NCBI GenBank assembly: GCA_016789605.1
Contig: JAEUQO010000169.1
Coordinates: 1 to 32,768, forward strand
DNA: 32,768 nucleotides
DNA from: Acidobacteriota bacterium
GTDB taxonomy: Bacteria; Acidobacteriota; Blastocatellia; RBC074
Reading direction: 5' to 3'
A program made the translations under genes and the position numbers. Shown piece after piece: positions 16,114-25,018 of the stretch (position 1 is the stretch's first letter; each line of letters opens with the position of its first letter). The notes beneath the pieces were generated by a model. It had not been told where the DNA came from. It saw nothing but the letters and a program-made list of their open reading frames with translations, and ran no database searches.

Positions 16114-17670
16114 TTGGACGGTTTACGAAGGAAATCATCATTCGTGCGATTGGCCTTGCTGGCCGGACTGCTTGGCGTCCTGCTCTTCAGTCGTGCGCGC
16201 CAGGATGTTATCGGACAGCAAACAGAACCGTTGCGCTGGATCGAAGCGGGCGCAGGCGGCACGTTGCCTGCCGAAATGTATTTCCACAATGCCGACGGCA
16301 AACTTGGCGTGCTCCTGACCGGCGGCCCACTTGAAATGAAAGGGCACGCGTTCTTTGAACCGCAAGGAATCAATCCGCGCGGTTGCGTGACTTGTCATCA
16401 ACCGTCAAACGCCATGAGCGTTTCGGTCGAAGCCATCCGTGAGCGCTGGCGTGTAACCAACGGCGAAGACCCGATCTTTGCCGCGGTAGACGGCTCGAAC
16501 AATCCCAAATTGCCGCAAGCGCTCGCCAGTTCACATTCGCTGCTGCTCAATCGCGGTCTGTTTCGCGTGGGCTTGCCGTGGCCGCCCGCCGACAAAACCG
16601 TCAAACCGGAATTCATCATCGAAGTAGTGCGCGATCCAACGGGCGTCAATCTCGACGACACGTACGGGCTGAAAGGCGCCAATCCGACCATTTCGGTGTT
16701 TCGGCGACCACGCCTGTCAGCGAATCTGAAATACGTGCTATCGCCTGACGATGTCTTCAATATCAAAACCGGCACACTGATGGCGATTGATCCCGAAACG
16801 GGCAAACCTGCGAGTATGAACATGATGGCCGACGCGCGGCATCTGACGTTGCGCCAACAAGCCAATGGAGCATACCGCGATCATCAGGAAGGCCGACAAG
16901 GTTCGCTGCGCCGCGAAGCGTTGGAGCAAATCGTCGCGTTTGAACAACAGGTTTACCTGGCGCAAAGCCACGACCGCTGGGGCGGCAGTCTGGTCGAAGC
17001 CAATGGCCCGCTGGGGTTAGGCCCGCGCGCACTGGCCGACGGCAAAATTCACGTGCTGGCCAACAACAATCGCGATCCGGTCTTTCGCTTGTTCGATGCC
17101 TGGAAGACTCCGGCGACGATGGCCAAAGAGTTGACTGACGCCCAACGCGAGTTTCGCGCGCCAGTGGCGCGCGGCAATGACGTGTTCATGTTCCGGCAAT
17201 TTTGGATTCGTGATGCGGCGCACATCAATTCCATCGGACTCGGCAATCCGATCAAGCGTACGTGTGCGACCTGTCACAACACACAAATGACGGGGCAAGA
17301 CCTCGCCCCCGGTTGGGTAGATGTCGGCACGGTGAACTATCCCACCTGGACAGAGCTGCCCGTATTCAGTGACAAAGCTGAGCTGCCCGTTTTCAAACTT
17401 ACCTGTGACAAAGGCGCTGCGCCACATCCGTATCTTGGTCGTGTGATTTATACCAACGATCCGGGGCGCGCGTTGATTACCGGCAAATGCACTGACATCG
17501 GTTCTATTGTGATGGGGCAATTTCGTGGCCTGGCGGCGCGTGCGCCGTATTTCTCAAACGGTTCGGCAAAGAATTTGCGCGAACTGGTGGATTTTTATGA
17601 TCGCCGGTTTGACATGAAATTGACCGAGCAGGAAAAAGTGGATTTGGTCAATTTCCTGAGCGTTTTGTAG
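16114..17670 (+). CDS. Secreted di-heme cytochrome c (cytochrome c peroxidase-like)
   Basis: The protein has 518 residues from TTG 16114, preceded by AAGGAA nine bases upstream. A shorter form from GTG 16144 also has an AAGGA (16128-16132), and both keep a signal peptide (RLALLAGLLGVLLFS). Two heme c sites are visible: CVTCH at residues 91-95 and CATCH at 384-388. The second is preceded by ARGNDVFMFRQFWIRDA, the usual lead-in of a c-type fold. The family includes MauG/cytochrome c peroxidase-like periplasmic electron carriers and oxidases. The large insert between hemes does not resemble anything I can name. Ten bases downstream begins an OmpA-like secreted protein. Placement in a phenolic operon suggests that it takes electrons from a periplasmic oxidation, perhaps of an aromatic alcohol or aldehyde, but nothing in the sequence proves this. 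Confidence 0.75.
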   Translation: MDGLRRKSSFVRLALLAGLLGVLLFSRARQDVIGQQTEPLRWIEAGAGGTLPAEMYFHNADGKLGVLLTGGPLEMKGHAFFEPQGINPRGCVTCHQPSNAMSVSVEAIRERWRVTNGEDPIFAAVDGSNNPKLPQALASSHSLLLNRGLFRVGLPWPPADKTVKPEFIIEVVRDPTGVNLDDTYGLKGANPTISVFRRPRLSANLKYVLSPDDVFNIKTGTLMAIDPETGKPASMNMMADARHLTLRQQANGAYRDHQEGRQGSLRREALEQIVAFEQQVYLAQSHDRWGGSLVEANGPLGLGPRALADGKIHVLANNNRDPVFRLFDAWKTPATMAKELTDAQREFRAPVARGNDVFMFRQFWIRDAAHINSIGLGNPIKRTCATCHNTQMTGQDLAPGWVDVGTVNYPTWTELPVFSDKAELPVFKLTCDKGAAPHPYLGRVIYTNDPGRALITGKCTDIGSIVMGQFRGLAARAPYFSNGSAKNLRELVDFYDRRFDMKLTEQEKVDLVNFLSVL

Positions 17671-17679
17671 GAAAGCATC

Positions 17680-18453
17680 ATGCGAAAAGCCTTGCTTGTT
17701 TTGCTCGTCAGCGGCAGCGCTCTTTTTTCTGGCGGAACAACCGCGCAACGCCGCGAAATGCCGCCCGCCCATCGGCGCAACTTCGTCGCCTGCCCTATCG
17801 TGCGAGATACCAAAACGCTGCCGTGCTGGCTGGCCGAATACGAAGGCGAACTATATTTCCTCGGGCTACAAGGCAGCAGCGCCTCGGAGTTTTATCCGCC
17901 GCAGTTAAACCACGAAGTCCTGGTTGAAGGAACCGTCACAAATGACCCGCGTATTTGCGGCGGCATTCCCCTCAAACCGTTACGAATTTCGGTGCTGCCG
18001 GAACTCAATCGCGCCTGTAATACGTTGCTGCCCGCCGAAGACGGACTGGAAGCGCCTGCCGCTGTTGCCCGTCGTTTCAGCGAAGATTTGCGAAAACCGG
18101 GAACAGACATTTCGCAACGAGAGTTCATCATCCCGTTCGATTTTGACAGCGATTATTTGACCTTCCACACAACGCGTATCGTGGGCGAAGCTGCGCGTAT
18201 CGCCAAAGCAGTCAATGTCGCCAAAATCGAAGTACGGGGCTATCGCGCGACAACCTGGCTGTCAAACGGCAAACAGTTCATCGAAACGGAAACCATTGCC
18301 GCCCAACGTGCCAATAAAGTCGGCGAGATTCTGGTTGGCTTGGGATTGCCCGCCACTGCGGTGACCGTCATCTCCAAAAACGAACCCGAACCGTGTGACG
18401 GCGTAACCGACACCGATAAACGCCGCGTGACCGTCAGGCTGTTTACGCCATGA
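17680..18453 (+). CDS. Secreted protein with OmpA-like C-terminal domain
   Basis: The protein has 257 residues with a signal peptide (MRKALLVLLVSGSALFSGG) cut near residue 22. Residues about 30-130 contain four to five cysteines (VACPIV, LPCWLAEY, PRICGG, NRACN) that could form disulfides. The C-terminal half resembles an OmpA-like peptidoglycan-binding fold: FDFDSDYLTFHTTRIV begins the domain, VEVRGYRA-like IEVRGYRATTW follows, then IAAQRANKVGEILVGLGL and RRVTVRLF close it. It follows the di-heme cytochrome by ten bases and overlaps feruloyl-CoA synthase by four (ATGA at 18450-18453). The cytochrome and this protein therefore probably act together in the periplasm, with this one anchoring to the wall. 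No enzymatic motif is seen. Confidence 0.68.
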   Translation: MRKALLVLLVSGSALFSGGTTAQRREMPPAHRRNFVACPIVRDTKTLPCWLAEYEGELYFLGLQGSSASEFYPPQLNHEVLVEGTVTNDPRICGGIPLKPLRISVLPELNRACNTLLPAEDGLEAPAAVARRFSEDLRKPGTDISQREFIIPFDFDSDYLTFHTTRIVGEAARIAKAVNVAKIEVRGYRATTWLSNGKQFIETETIAAQRANKVGEILVGLGLPATAVTVISKNEPEPCDGVTDTDKRRVTVRLFTP

Positions 18454-20300
18454 GCGATTCCGACTTCCGCCCTGTCAATTTTTTGCCTGCGCGCGTCGTA
18501 ACAGAACACCGCGCGGATGGAACGTTGGTGCTGCGCTCACCAGAACCGCTGCAACCTTATGCGCGTTGTCTGGGCGAGCATTTGCGGTATTGGGCAAACG
18601 AAAGCCCGACACAGGCATTTCTGGGGCAACGCCAGGGCGAATCGTGGCGCACATTGACCTATGCTGAAACGCTCAAGCGAGTGCAGGCGCTGGCCACGGC
18701 CTTGTTAAAACGCAATCTTTCTGCCGAACGTCCGCTTGCCATCCTGTCTGAAAATTCAATTGAACATGGGTTGCTGGCGCTGGCCGCCATGCACATTGGC
18801 GTGCCCTTTGTGCCAGTCTCTGCGGCGTATTCGTTGCTCTCGCACGATTACCAAAAACTGCGCGCGGTATTCAGGCTGCTAACACCTGGTCTGGTGTTGG
18901 TGGACGATGTCGAACGGTTTGCCCCTGCGCTGGCGGCGTTACGCGACTTTGACTTTGAACTCGTGACAGTGCGCAACGGCAAGGAGGCACAGAACACAGC
19001 ATTTGCGGCGCTGCTGGAACACGAAGATGCCGCAGCGGTAGCAACCGCGTTTGCCGCGCTGACGCCTGACACCATTGCCAAATTTTTGCTGACATCCGGT
19101 TCGACGGGCGAACCGAAAGCCGTCATCAATACGCAGCGCATGCTGTGTTCCAATCAGCAGACGCTGCGACAAGCCTGGCCTTTTTTGCAGGAAGAACCGC
19201 CCGTGCTGGTAGATTGGCTGCCGTGGAATCACACGGCGGGCGGCAATAACAATTTCGGCGTGGCGCTGGTCAATGGCGGCACGTTTTACCTTGATGAAGG
19301 CAAACCCGCGCCGAATCTGATTGAGAAAACCGTTCGCAACCTGCGCGAAATTGCGCCGACCTTGTATTACAACGTGCCGCGCGGTTACGAAGTCTTGCTG
19401 CCGTTTTTGGAAAATGACGAGCGCTTGCGCACAAACTTCTTTTCACGGCTCAAAGTCATTCAATACTCCGGCGCAGCGTTGCCCGCGCATTTGTGGGAAC
19501 GATTGGAACGCGTGTCTGTCTTGGCCACCGGCAAACGCGTACGGATGACATCGGGGTGGGGCGCAACGGAAACCGCGCCACAAGTCACGTTGGTGCATTT
19601 CACGCCGTTGCGGGCGAGTGTAATCGGCCTGCCTACGCCGGGGAATGTACTGAAAATGGTGCCAACAACGGTGGCAGGCAAATACGAATTGCGCGTCAAC
19701 GGGCCGAATGTCACGCCAGGTTACTGGCGACGCCCCGATTTAACGGCGGCGGCATTTGATGAAGAAGGCTTTTACAAAATCGGTGATGCGGCCAGGCTGG
19801 CTGATCCGGCAAACCATGCGCAAGGCATCGAATTCGCCGGACGAATCGCGGAAGAATTCAAACTGAGCAGCGGAACCTGGGTGCACACCGGCGCGCTGCG
19901 CGTCAAAGCCATTGCGGCGCTTGCCCCCGTCGCGCAAGACATCGTCATTGCCGGGCCTGACCGTGATGACATTCGTTTCCTGATTTTTCCCAGTCCGCTG
20001 GGTTGTCGCGGCCTTTGTCCTGAAACAAACGAGACCATACCGCTGACCAGCGTGCTTGCTGATGAACGTGTGCGAGAACGCGTGCGCGCCGGTCTGGCGC
20101 AGTTGAAAGCAGAGGGCGGCGGCAGTTCGACCTATGCGACCGGCGCGTTATTTTTGCTCGAACCGGCTTCGATTGATGCGGGCGAAATCACGGATAAAGG
20201 TTATCTCAATCAAAGAGCCGTGTTGGAGCGCCGCGCCGATTTGGTTGCTCGCTTGTATGACGAACCGTTGCCAGATGACGTGATTGCGTTAAAGGAGTGA
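18450..20300 (+). CDS. fcs: Feruloyl-CoA synthase (hydroxycinnamate-CoA ligase)
   Basis: The protein has 616 residues. It belongs to the adenylate-forming acyl-CoA ligases and matches the feruloyl-CoA synthase branch in length and in its N-terminal FRPVNFLPARV. The ATP-binding P-loop TSGSTGEPK is at 215-223. DWLPWNHTAGGNNNFG is the branch-specific segment. SGWGATETAP is the A5 motif. EFKLSSGTWVHTGALR and GEITDKGYLNQRAV carry the C-terminal hinge and the likely catalytic lysine (about 583). It would convert ferulate, caffeate or p-coumarate to CoA thioesters with ATP and CoA in the cytoplasm. No enoyl-CoA hydratase/aldolase (ech) or vanillin dehydrogenase follows, so the usual vanillin route is not encoded nearby. 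The amidohydrolase at 24142 points instead to a beta-keto route. Its start overlaps the upstream gene by four bases. Confidence 0.88.
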   Translation: MSDSDFRPVNFLPARVVTEHRADGTLVLRSPEPLQPYARCLGEHLRYWANESPTQAFLGQRQGESWRTLTYAETLKRVQALATALLKRNLSAERPLAILSENSIEHGLLALAAMHIGVPFVPVSAAYSLLSHDYQKLRAVFRLLTPGLVLVDDVERFAPALAALRDFDFELVTVRNGKEAQNTAFAALLEHEDAAAVATAFAALTPDTIAKFLLTSGSTGEPKAVINTQRMLCSNQQTLRQAWPFLQEEPPVLVDWLPWNHTAGGNNNFGVALVNGGTFYLDEGKPAPNLIEKTVRNLREIAPTLYYNVPRGYEVLLPFLENDERLRTNFFSRLKVIQYSGAALPAHLWERLERVSVLATGKRVRMTSGWGATETAPQVTLVHFTPLRASVIGLPTPGNVLKMVPTTVAGKYELRVNGPNVTPGYWRRPDLTAAAFDEEGFYKIGDAARLADPANHAQGIEFAGRIAEEFKLSSGTWVHTGALRVKAIAALAPVAQDIVIAGPDRDDIRFLIFPSPLGCRGLCPETNETIPLTSVLADERVRERVRAGLAQLKAEGGGSSTYATGALFLLEPASIDAGEITDKGYLNQRAVLERRADLVARLYDEPLPDDVIALKE

Positions 20301-20302
20301 AG

Positions 20303-20773
20303 ATGCTGAACGCCTATCAGGTGGAGTTTGCCAAATACAAAAAGCTTGGCAGCCAAACGCTGGCCCAGCTTTCAGACCAGGCGCTTAACGTCGTCCCCGC
20401 TGCCGAAACCAATTCAGTGGCAATGATCGTCCGCCATTTGCACGGCAATTTGCTTTCGCGCTTTACCGACTTTCTGACGACGGACGGCGAAAAAGAATGG
20501 CGCGACCGCACAGCGGAATTTGCCGCCGTAACGTATTCGCGTGCCGAGGTGGAAGCTTATTGGACGGCAGCCTGGAAACAGCTCGAAACATCCCTGGCGG
20601 ACCTGACCGACGATGACCTGTCGAAAATCGTCACGATCAAGGAGCAGGCAATGACCGCAGATGCCGCGCTTTGTCGCGCACTGGCGCACATCGCTTATCA
20701 CGTCGGACAAATCGTGCTGCTTGGTCGTATGGCCAACGCAGACAAATGGCAGTACCTGAGTACGCCGCGCTAA
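20303..20773 (+). CDS. DinB/DUF1572-like four-helix protein
   Basis: The protein has 156 residues from the ATG at 20303, which has AAAGGAG (20291-20297) five bases upstream. A GTG at 20297 lies inside that ribosome site and is unlikely to be used. The pattern fits the DUF1572 branch of the DinB superfamily: a start like MLNAYQVEFAKYKK, IVRHLHGNLLSRFTDFL with a histidine pair near 46-48, and ALAHIAYHVGQIVLLGRM with histidines near 131-136. In this fold three histidines usually bind a divalent metal. Some DinB relatives are mycothiol- or bacillithiol-dependent transferases or isomerases, including maleylpyruvate isomerase of aromatic catabolism. Others have no known role. Its position directly after feruloyl-CoA synthase makes a catabolic role possible but unproven. 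Confidence 0.72.
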   Translation: MLNAYQVEFAKYKKLGSQTLAQLSDQALNVVPAAETNSVAMIVRHLHGNLLSRFTDFLTTDGEKEWRDRTAEFAAVTYSRAEVEAYWTAAWKQLETSLADLTDDDLSKIVTIKEQAMTADAALCRALAHIAYHVGQIVLLGRMANADKWQYLSTPR

Positions 20774-20809
20774 CCCCAATACATTTCTCAAAAGAGGAAG
20801 ACGCTCTAT

Positions 20810-21778
20810 ATGACCGCAAAGCATCGCCTGCTGGCATTGTTCACGCTGCTCGTCTGTGTCTGCGCCAACGGCTTGGCGCAAACACCGCCACAAAATCCGC
20901 CAGCGGGTTCTCCGCCTAATCGTCCGCGCATCGAACCGCCGAAAAAAGGCGTGTGCCCGTTGCCGATTTTATCGGCGCTGCCCACTTATGCAGACACCTC
21001 GTTCTTTGCGCAAAGCAATGTACCGCACGGCAAAATCGAACAGGTCAATTACAAAAACTACGCCGGGCAGGACAAACGGATGCACGTGTATCTGCCGCCC
21101 GATTACGACAAGGATACGAGCGCTCGTTATCCTGTTCTGTATCTGAATCACGGCGGCGGCGACGACGATTCCAAATGGGCTTCGACCGATCCGAAAAACG
21201 GCGGCAACGCGGGCAACATCCTCGACAACCTGATCGCAGCCGGAAAAGCCAAGCCCATGATCGTGGTCATGCCCAACACCCGTGCGTGTGCAACGTTGGC
21301 GCCATCAGCCCCCGGCAATGATGACGCCTGCACGCAGGAATACCTCAAAGACATCATTCCCCTGATAGATAAACAGTATCGCAGCAAAGCTAGCCGCGCA
21401 TATCGCGCGCTAGCGGGGCTTTCGATGGGCGGTATGGTCGTGATGAATACGGGCTTTCCGCACCTGGAAACCTTCAGCGAAATGTATGTCTACAGCTCCG
21501 GCCACATCGGCGAAGAGTCGCTGAAGAAGTTTGAAGAGAGTTACGCCGAGATGTTCAAAGACCCGAAATTCAACGATCAGTTTCGCGTGCCGTTTTATAT
21601 GTCGCAGGGCGAAACCGACATCGCGCTGAAAAACGGCCAGAAAGTCATGGCCATCCTGAACAAATATGGCATCCGCAATTTTTGGGTGCTCAGCGACGGC
21701 GGTCACGAGTGGGCAAATTGGCGACGCAACCTGTTTCAAACAGCGCAAATCATGTTCCCCGATTGCCCCGGCAAATAG
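20810..21778 (+). CDS. Secreted CE1-like esterase (feruloyl/acetylxylan esterase type)
   Basis: The protein has 322 residues with a signal peptide (MTAKHRLLALFTLLVCVCAN) and a proline-rich stretch (residues 25-45). A putative-esterase (esterase D/CE1) fold follows: MHVYLPPDYD at 91-100, YPVLYLNHGGGDDD as the oxyanion region, the nucleophile elbow GLSMGG with Ser205, and a C-terminal GGHEWANW holding the catalytic histidine. CE1 enzymes release ferulate, coumarate or acetate from plant cell-wall polysaccharides. The protein is secreted and sits two genes behind feruloyl-CoA synthase, so release of ester-bound hydroxycinnamates outside the inner membrane is a fitting role. A purine-rich GAGGAAG precedes the ATG. 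Acetyl esterase activity cannot be excluded. Confidence 0.83.
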   Translation: MTAKHRLLALFTLLVCVCANGLAQTPPQNPPAGSPPNRPRIEPPKKGVCPLPILSALPTYADTSFFAQSNVPHGKIEQVNYKNYAGQDKRMHVYLPPDYDKDTSARYPVLYLNHGGGDDDSKWASTDPKNGGNAGNILDNLIAAGKAKPMIVVMPNTRACATLAPSAPGNDDACTQEYLKDIIPLIDKQYRSKASRAYRALAGLSMGGMVVMNTGFPHLETFSEMYVYSSGHIGEESLKKFEESYAEMFKDPKFNDQFRVPFYMSQGETDIALKNGQKVMAILNKYGIRNFWVLSDGGHEWANWRRNLFQTAQIMFPDCPGK

Positions 21779-21820
21779 CGTTGGCAGTTCGAACTCAAAA
21801 CCTGAGATTGGCAGACTCCT

Positions 21821-23131
21821 ATGCGTGAAACCATTGCGGAAACCGGCACGACAGAAACACAAAACGAGCAATCGTTACGCTATGCCTGGTACGTCGCCGT
21901 CGTGCTGATGTTGTGCAATACCCTGTCGTTCATTGACCGGCAAATCCTGGGGTTGTTGGTGACGCCAATCAAACAGGAGCTGGGGTTGAGCGATACGAAA
22001 ATCGGATTGTTGCAGGGGTTGGCGTTTGGCATCTTCTATACGCTGCTCGGTATGCCAATGGGCCGTCTCGTGGATCGCGGCAACCGGCGCAATCTGGTCG
22101 CGGCAGGCATTTTTTTATGGAGTTTGATGACTGCGGCGTGTGCGACTGCGCGCGGATTCTGGACGCTGTTTGCGGCGCGCATGGGCGTGGGGATCGGTGA
22201 AGCGACGCTGTCGCCGTCGGCCTTTTCCCTGCTCTCGGATTACTTCCCGAAAGAACGATTGGGAACAGCGCTGAGCGTTTTTTCGATGGGTGTATTTTTC
22301 GGTTCCGGTTCGGCATTGATCGTAGGCGGGTTGGTCATCGGCGCAGTCGGATCGTGGCGGCTGACATTTTTGATCGTTGGTTTGCCGGGGATGCTGGCGG
22401 CGTTGTTAATGCTCACCATCAAAGAACCGAAGCGGCGAAATCTGTTAGCCGGTAAGGCCGGTCATCTGAGCCTGGGCGAAGTCTTTGAACAAGTACGGCT
22501 GCGCTGGCAATCCGTCGCCGGCATCTGTCTGGCCTTTGCGTTTCAGGCGCTGTGCAATTACTCCCAGCAAGCCTGGTTGCCGACCTATTTTGCCCGCGCG
22601 CACGGTTGGCAACCACGCCAGGCCGGGTTGACGCTCGGCGTCATTTCACTGGCGACCGGGCTGCTCGGCGCGTATTCGGGCGGCGTGTTGTGCGACCGCT
22701 GGCAACGCAATGGCAAAACCGATGCGCCGTTGCGTGTGGGCGTGTTGGCGACGGCTTGTGCCGGGCTGTTTTTCAGCCTTGCGTTGGCAATGCCCGGCGT
22801 CACCGCGCAACTCTCGCTGCTGGTCCCCGCGTTCTTCTTTTTGGCCATGCCAATCGGCAGTTCGTACGCTTCGTTGCAATTGATTCTGCCCAATCAGGTG
22901 CGCGGACAAATCGGCGCGCTACAGGTTTTCACGCTCAACCTGTTTGGCCTGATTCTCGGTCCGTTTCTGCCCGGCTTTTTCAATGACTATGTTTTCAAAA
23001 ATCCGCAAATGGTCGGTGTATCGTTGACCATCACGGTCGGACTGGCCTCATTGGTATCGGCGGTGTTGTTTTACGCAACCTGGCGACCGTACCGGCAACA
23101 TTACGCGCAAATGCACGCGACCGCGCGCTAG
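21821..23131 (+). CDS. MFS transporter, probably for aromatic acids
   Basis: The protein has 436 residues with about 12 hydrophobic helices. The first follows a soluble start of about 22 residues, and NTLSFIDRQILGLLVTPI carries the conserved first-helix aspartate-arginine pair. The loop 2-3 signature appears as GMPMGRLVDRGNRRN (residues about 77-91). GVGIGEATLSPSAFSLLSDYFP is typical of the spinster-like/hexuronate-aromatic acid MFS group. It would import an organic anion with protons. The neighbours point to hydroxycinnamates, 4-hydroxybenzoate or quinate as cargo. The ribosome site is weak (CAGACTCCT just before ATG), in contrast to most genes of the operon. Confidence 0.85.
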   Translation: MRETIAETGTTETQNEQSLRYAWYVAVVLMLCNTLSFIDRQILGLLVTPIKQELGLSDTKIGLLQGLAFGIFYTLLGMPMGRLVDRGNRRNLVAAGIFLWSLMTAACATARGFWTLFAARMGVGIGEATLSPSAFSLLSDYFPKERLGTALSVFSMGVFFGSGSALIVGGLVIGAVGSWRLTFLIVGLPGMLAALLMLTIKEPKRRNLLAGKAGHLSLGEVFEQVRLRWQSVAGICLAFAFQALCNYSQQAWLPTYFARAHGWQPRQAGLTLGVISLATGLLGAYSGGVLCDRWQRNGKTDAPLRVGVLATACAGLFFSLALAMPGVTAQLSLLVPAFFFLAMPIGSSYASLQLILPNQVRGQIGALQVFTLNLFGLILGPFLPGFFNDYVFKNPQMVGVSLTITVGLASLVSAVLFYATWRPYRQHYAQMHATAR

Positions 23132-23168
23132 CCTGTCCAACTTCGAGACGACTTCAGGAGACTCAACC

Positions 23169-24098
23169 ATGAAACTTCAAAGCGGCCTGCTGCTCTGTGT
23201 GTTGACGACGCTTTGCCTGGGCAAAGCGGCATACGCACAACAACCTGTCCTGCCACTCTATCCGGGCGTCGCTCCGGGATCGGAAAACGCCAAGCAACAA
23301 GAAGTCTCGTTCATCAATCCTGACAAACAGGTGCGCATACGGAACGTCACGCGGCCTACGCTGACGGCCTACTTGCCTGAACGCGGCAAGGCCAACGGCA
23401 CAGCCGTCATCGTTGCCCCGGGTGGCGGCTTTATGCACCTGGCCATGGAAAAAGAAGGCGCTGATGTGGCGCGCTGGCTGCAAGCGCGCGGCGTCGCAGC
23501 TTTCGTACTCAAATACCGGCTGCAGGATACCGGCACAGAAGAGGAATACCGCGCGCGCGCCGCGGCCATGAACCGCGCCACGGCTGCCAGCGCTGCGCCA
23601 CAACCCGCCGCGCCAACCCCGCCCGCGCCCAACCCCGCGCGGCAACAAGCCGTCGAATTCGCCGTCGCGGATGGCGCGCAAGCCGTCAAGCTGGTTCGTC
23701 AGCGAGCGGCAGAATGGGGCATTAATCCCAACCGCGTCGGTCTGATGGGGTTCTCAGCGGGCGGCATGCTGACAATGGGTGTCGTCATGAAAAATGACCC
23801 CGCAAGCCGTCCCGATTTTGCCGCGCCAATTTATGGCGGCAGCACAAACGGGCAAGCCGTGGCGACAAATGCTCCGCCGCTGTTTATCGCCGTCGCCAGC
23901 GACGATCCGATTGCCTCTGTCAGCAGCGCCAAACTGTATTTGGAATGGAAAGCCGCCGGGCGCAGCGCCGAATTGCACATCTATTCGCAAGGCGGTCATG
24001 GCTTCGGCATGACCAAACGCGGGTTGCCTGTGGATGGTTGGGTGGAGCGTTTGGGCGAATGGCTGCAAGTACAAGGCTTGCTCAAAAACAAAGAATGA
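23169..24098 (+). CDS. Secreted alpha/beta-hydrolase esterase (acetyl/feruloyl esterase-like), first paralogue
   Basis: The protein has 309 residues with a signal peptide ending near AYAQQ. It opens with LPLYPGVAPGSEN, then the oxyanion motif APGGGF (84-89), the nucleophile elbow GFSAGG with Ser196, an aspartate in AVASDDP (245/246) and histidine 277 in GGHGFG, so a complete triad. Family members are often annotated as endo-1,4-xylanase- or acetylesterase-like and include bacterial feruloyl esterases. A low-complexity alanine/proline segment (about 139-158) interrupts the fold and is missing in the paralogue at 25019-25903. AGGAG precedes the ATG by nine bases. The two copies flank the amidohydrolase gene. 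Confidence 0.8.
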   Translation: MKLQSGLLLCVLTTLCLGKAAYAQQPVLPLYPGVAPGSENAKQQEVSFINPDKQVRIRNVTRPTLTAYLPERGKANGTAVIVAPGGGFMHLAMEKEGADVARWLQARGVAAFVLKYRLQDTGTEEEYRARAAAMNRATAASAAPQPAAPTPPAPNPARQQAVEFAVADGAQAVKLVRQRAAEWGINPNRVGLMGFSAGGMLTMGVVMKNDPASRPDFAAPIYGGSTNGQAVATNAPPLFIAVASDDPIASVSSAKLYLEWKAAGRSAELHIYSQGGHGFGMTKRGLPVDGWVERLGEWLQVQGLLKNKE

Positions 24099-24141
24099 CG
24101 GCGTGCTGGCAGCTTGAAACAAAAGAGAAAGGCCCACAAAC

Positions 24142-24987
24142 ATGAACGCAAGTGAACTGATCGCCATTGATGTACACGTGCATCTCGAAACCGAAATGGC
24201 CGACAACGAAGCCAATGCCGCCGCCCAGAAATATTTTGGCCAGTCCGGCGTGGGCCGCAATCGTCACGAACTCGCCGCCTATTATCGCGAACGCAAAATC
24301 GGCTGTGTGATTTTTACCGTAGACGAACGGTTGACAGGCCGACCGCCGATTCCGAACGACGAGATCGCGGCATTTGCGGCGGAAAATGCCGACATCATGT
24401 TCGCCTTTGCCAGCGTTGATCCAACGCGTGGCCAGGACGCCGTCGCCGAAGCCAAACGCCTGATCGCCGCGGGCGGCATTCGCGGATTCAAGCTGCATCC
24501 GCCGTTGCAACAGTTTCACGCCAACGATCCCAAGGTGTATCCCTTTTACGAAGTCATCAATGAAGCCAAATTGCCCGTCATCTTTCACACCGGCCACAGC
24601 GGCATCGGCACTGGTATGCCGGGCGGCGGCGGGGTGCGGCTGAAATATGGCAATCCGATGGACATTGACGACGTGGCGGTAGATTTCCCCGATATGCCGA
24701 TCATCATGGCGCATCCGTCCTTCCCCTGGCAGGACGAAGCCATTTCCATCTGCTTGCACAAACCGCAGGTGTACATTGATCTGTCAGGTTGGTCGCCGAA
24801 ATACTTTTCGCCCACGCTGGTGCAATACGCCAACACCTTGCTCAAACACAAAGTGCTCTTCGGTTCAGATTACCCGCTCATTGCTCCTGACCGCTGGCTG
24901 GCGGATTTCGAGAAAATTGCCATCAAGGACGAAGTTCGCCCGCTCATCCTGAAAGAAAACGCCATGCGGTTGTTTGGCCTGGTCTGA
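24142..24987 (+). CDS. Amidohydrolase-family 4-hydroxyphenyl-beta-ketoacyl-CoA hydrolase-like enzyme
   Basis: The protein has 281 residues, without a signal peptide, so cytoplasmic. It belongs to the amidohydrolase-2 family: metal-binding HVH at 12-14, Lys117 in GFKLHP, His149 in VIFHTGHSG, His191 in AHPSFPW and Asp243 in LFGSDYPL. The segments YGNPMDIDDVAVDFP and YIDLSGWSPKYF closely resemble the group annotated as 4-hydroxyphenyl-beta-ketoacyl-CoA hydrolase (CouO-like). That enzyme cleaves the beta-keto thioester made from p-coumaroyl- or feruloyl-CoA into an aromatic acid and acetyl-CoA. This fits the feruloyl-CoA synthase at 18450 upstream and pobA at 30006 downstream, since 4-hydroxybenzoate would be the product from coumarate. 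A decarboxylase of the same superfamily is the main alternative. Confidence 0.78.
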   Translation: MNASELIAIDVHVHLETEMADNEANAAAQKYFGQSGVGRNRHELAAYYRERKIGCVIFTVDERLTGRPPIPNDEIAAFAAENADIMFAFASVDPTRGQDAVAEAKRLIAAGGIRGFKLHPPLQQFHANDPKVYPFYEVINEAKLPVIFHTGHSGIGTGMPGGGGVRLKYGNPMDIDDVAVDFPDMPIIMAHPSFPWQDEAISICLHKPQVYIDLSGWSPKYFSPTLVQYANTLLKHKVLFGSDYPLIAPDRWLADFEKIAIKDEVRPLILKENAMRLFGLV

Positions 24988-25018
24988 GGCCAAGGACAAA
25001 GCACAAGGACAAAACACC

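Noticed and set aside
20297..20302. GTG start for the DinB-like gene
   Set aside because: The codon lies within the AAAGGAG ribosome site that properly serves the ATG at 20303.
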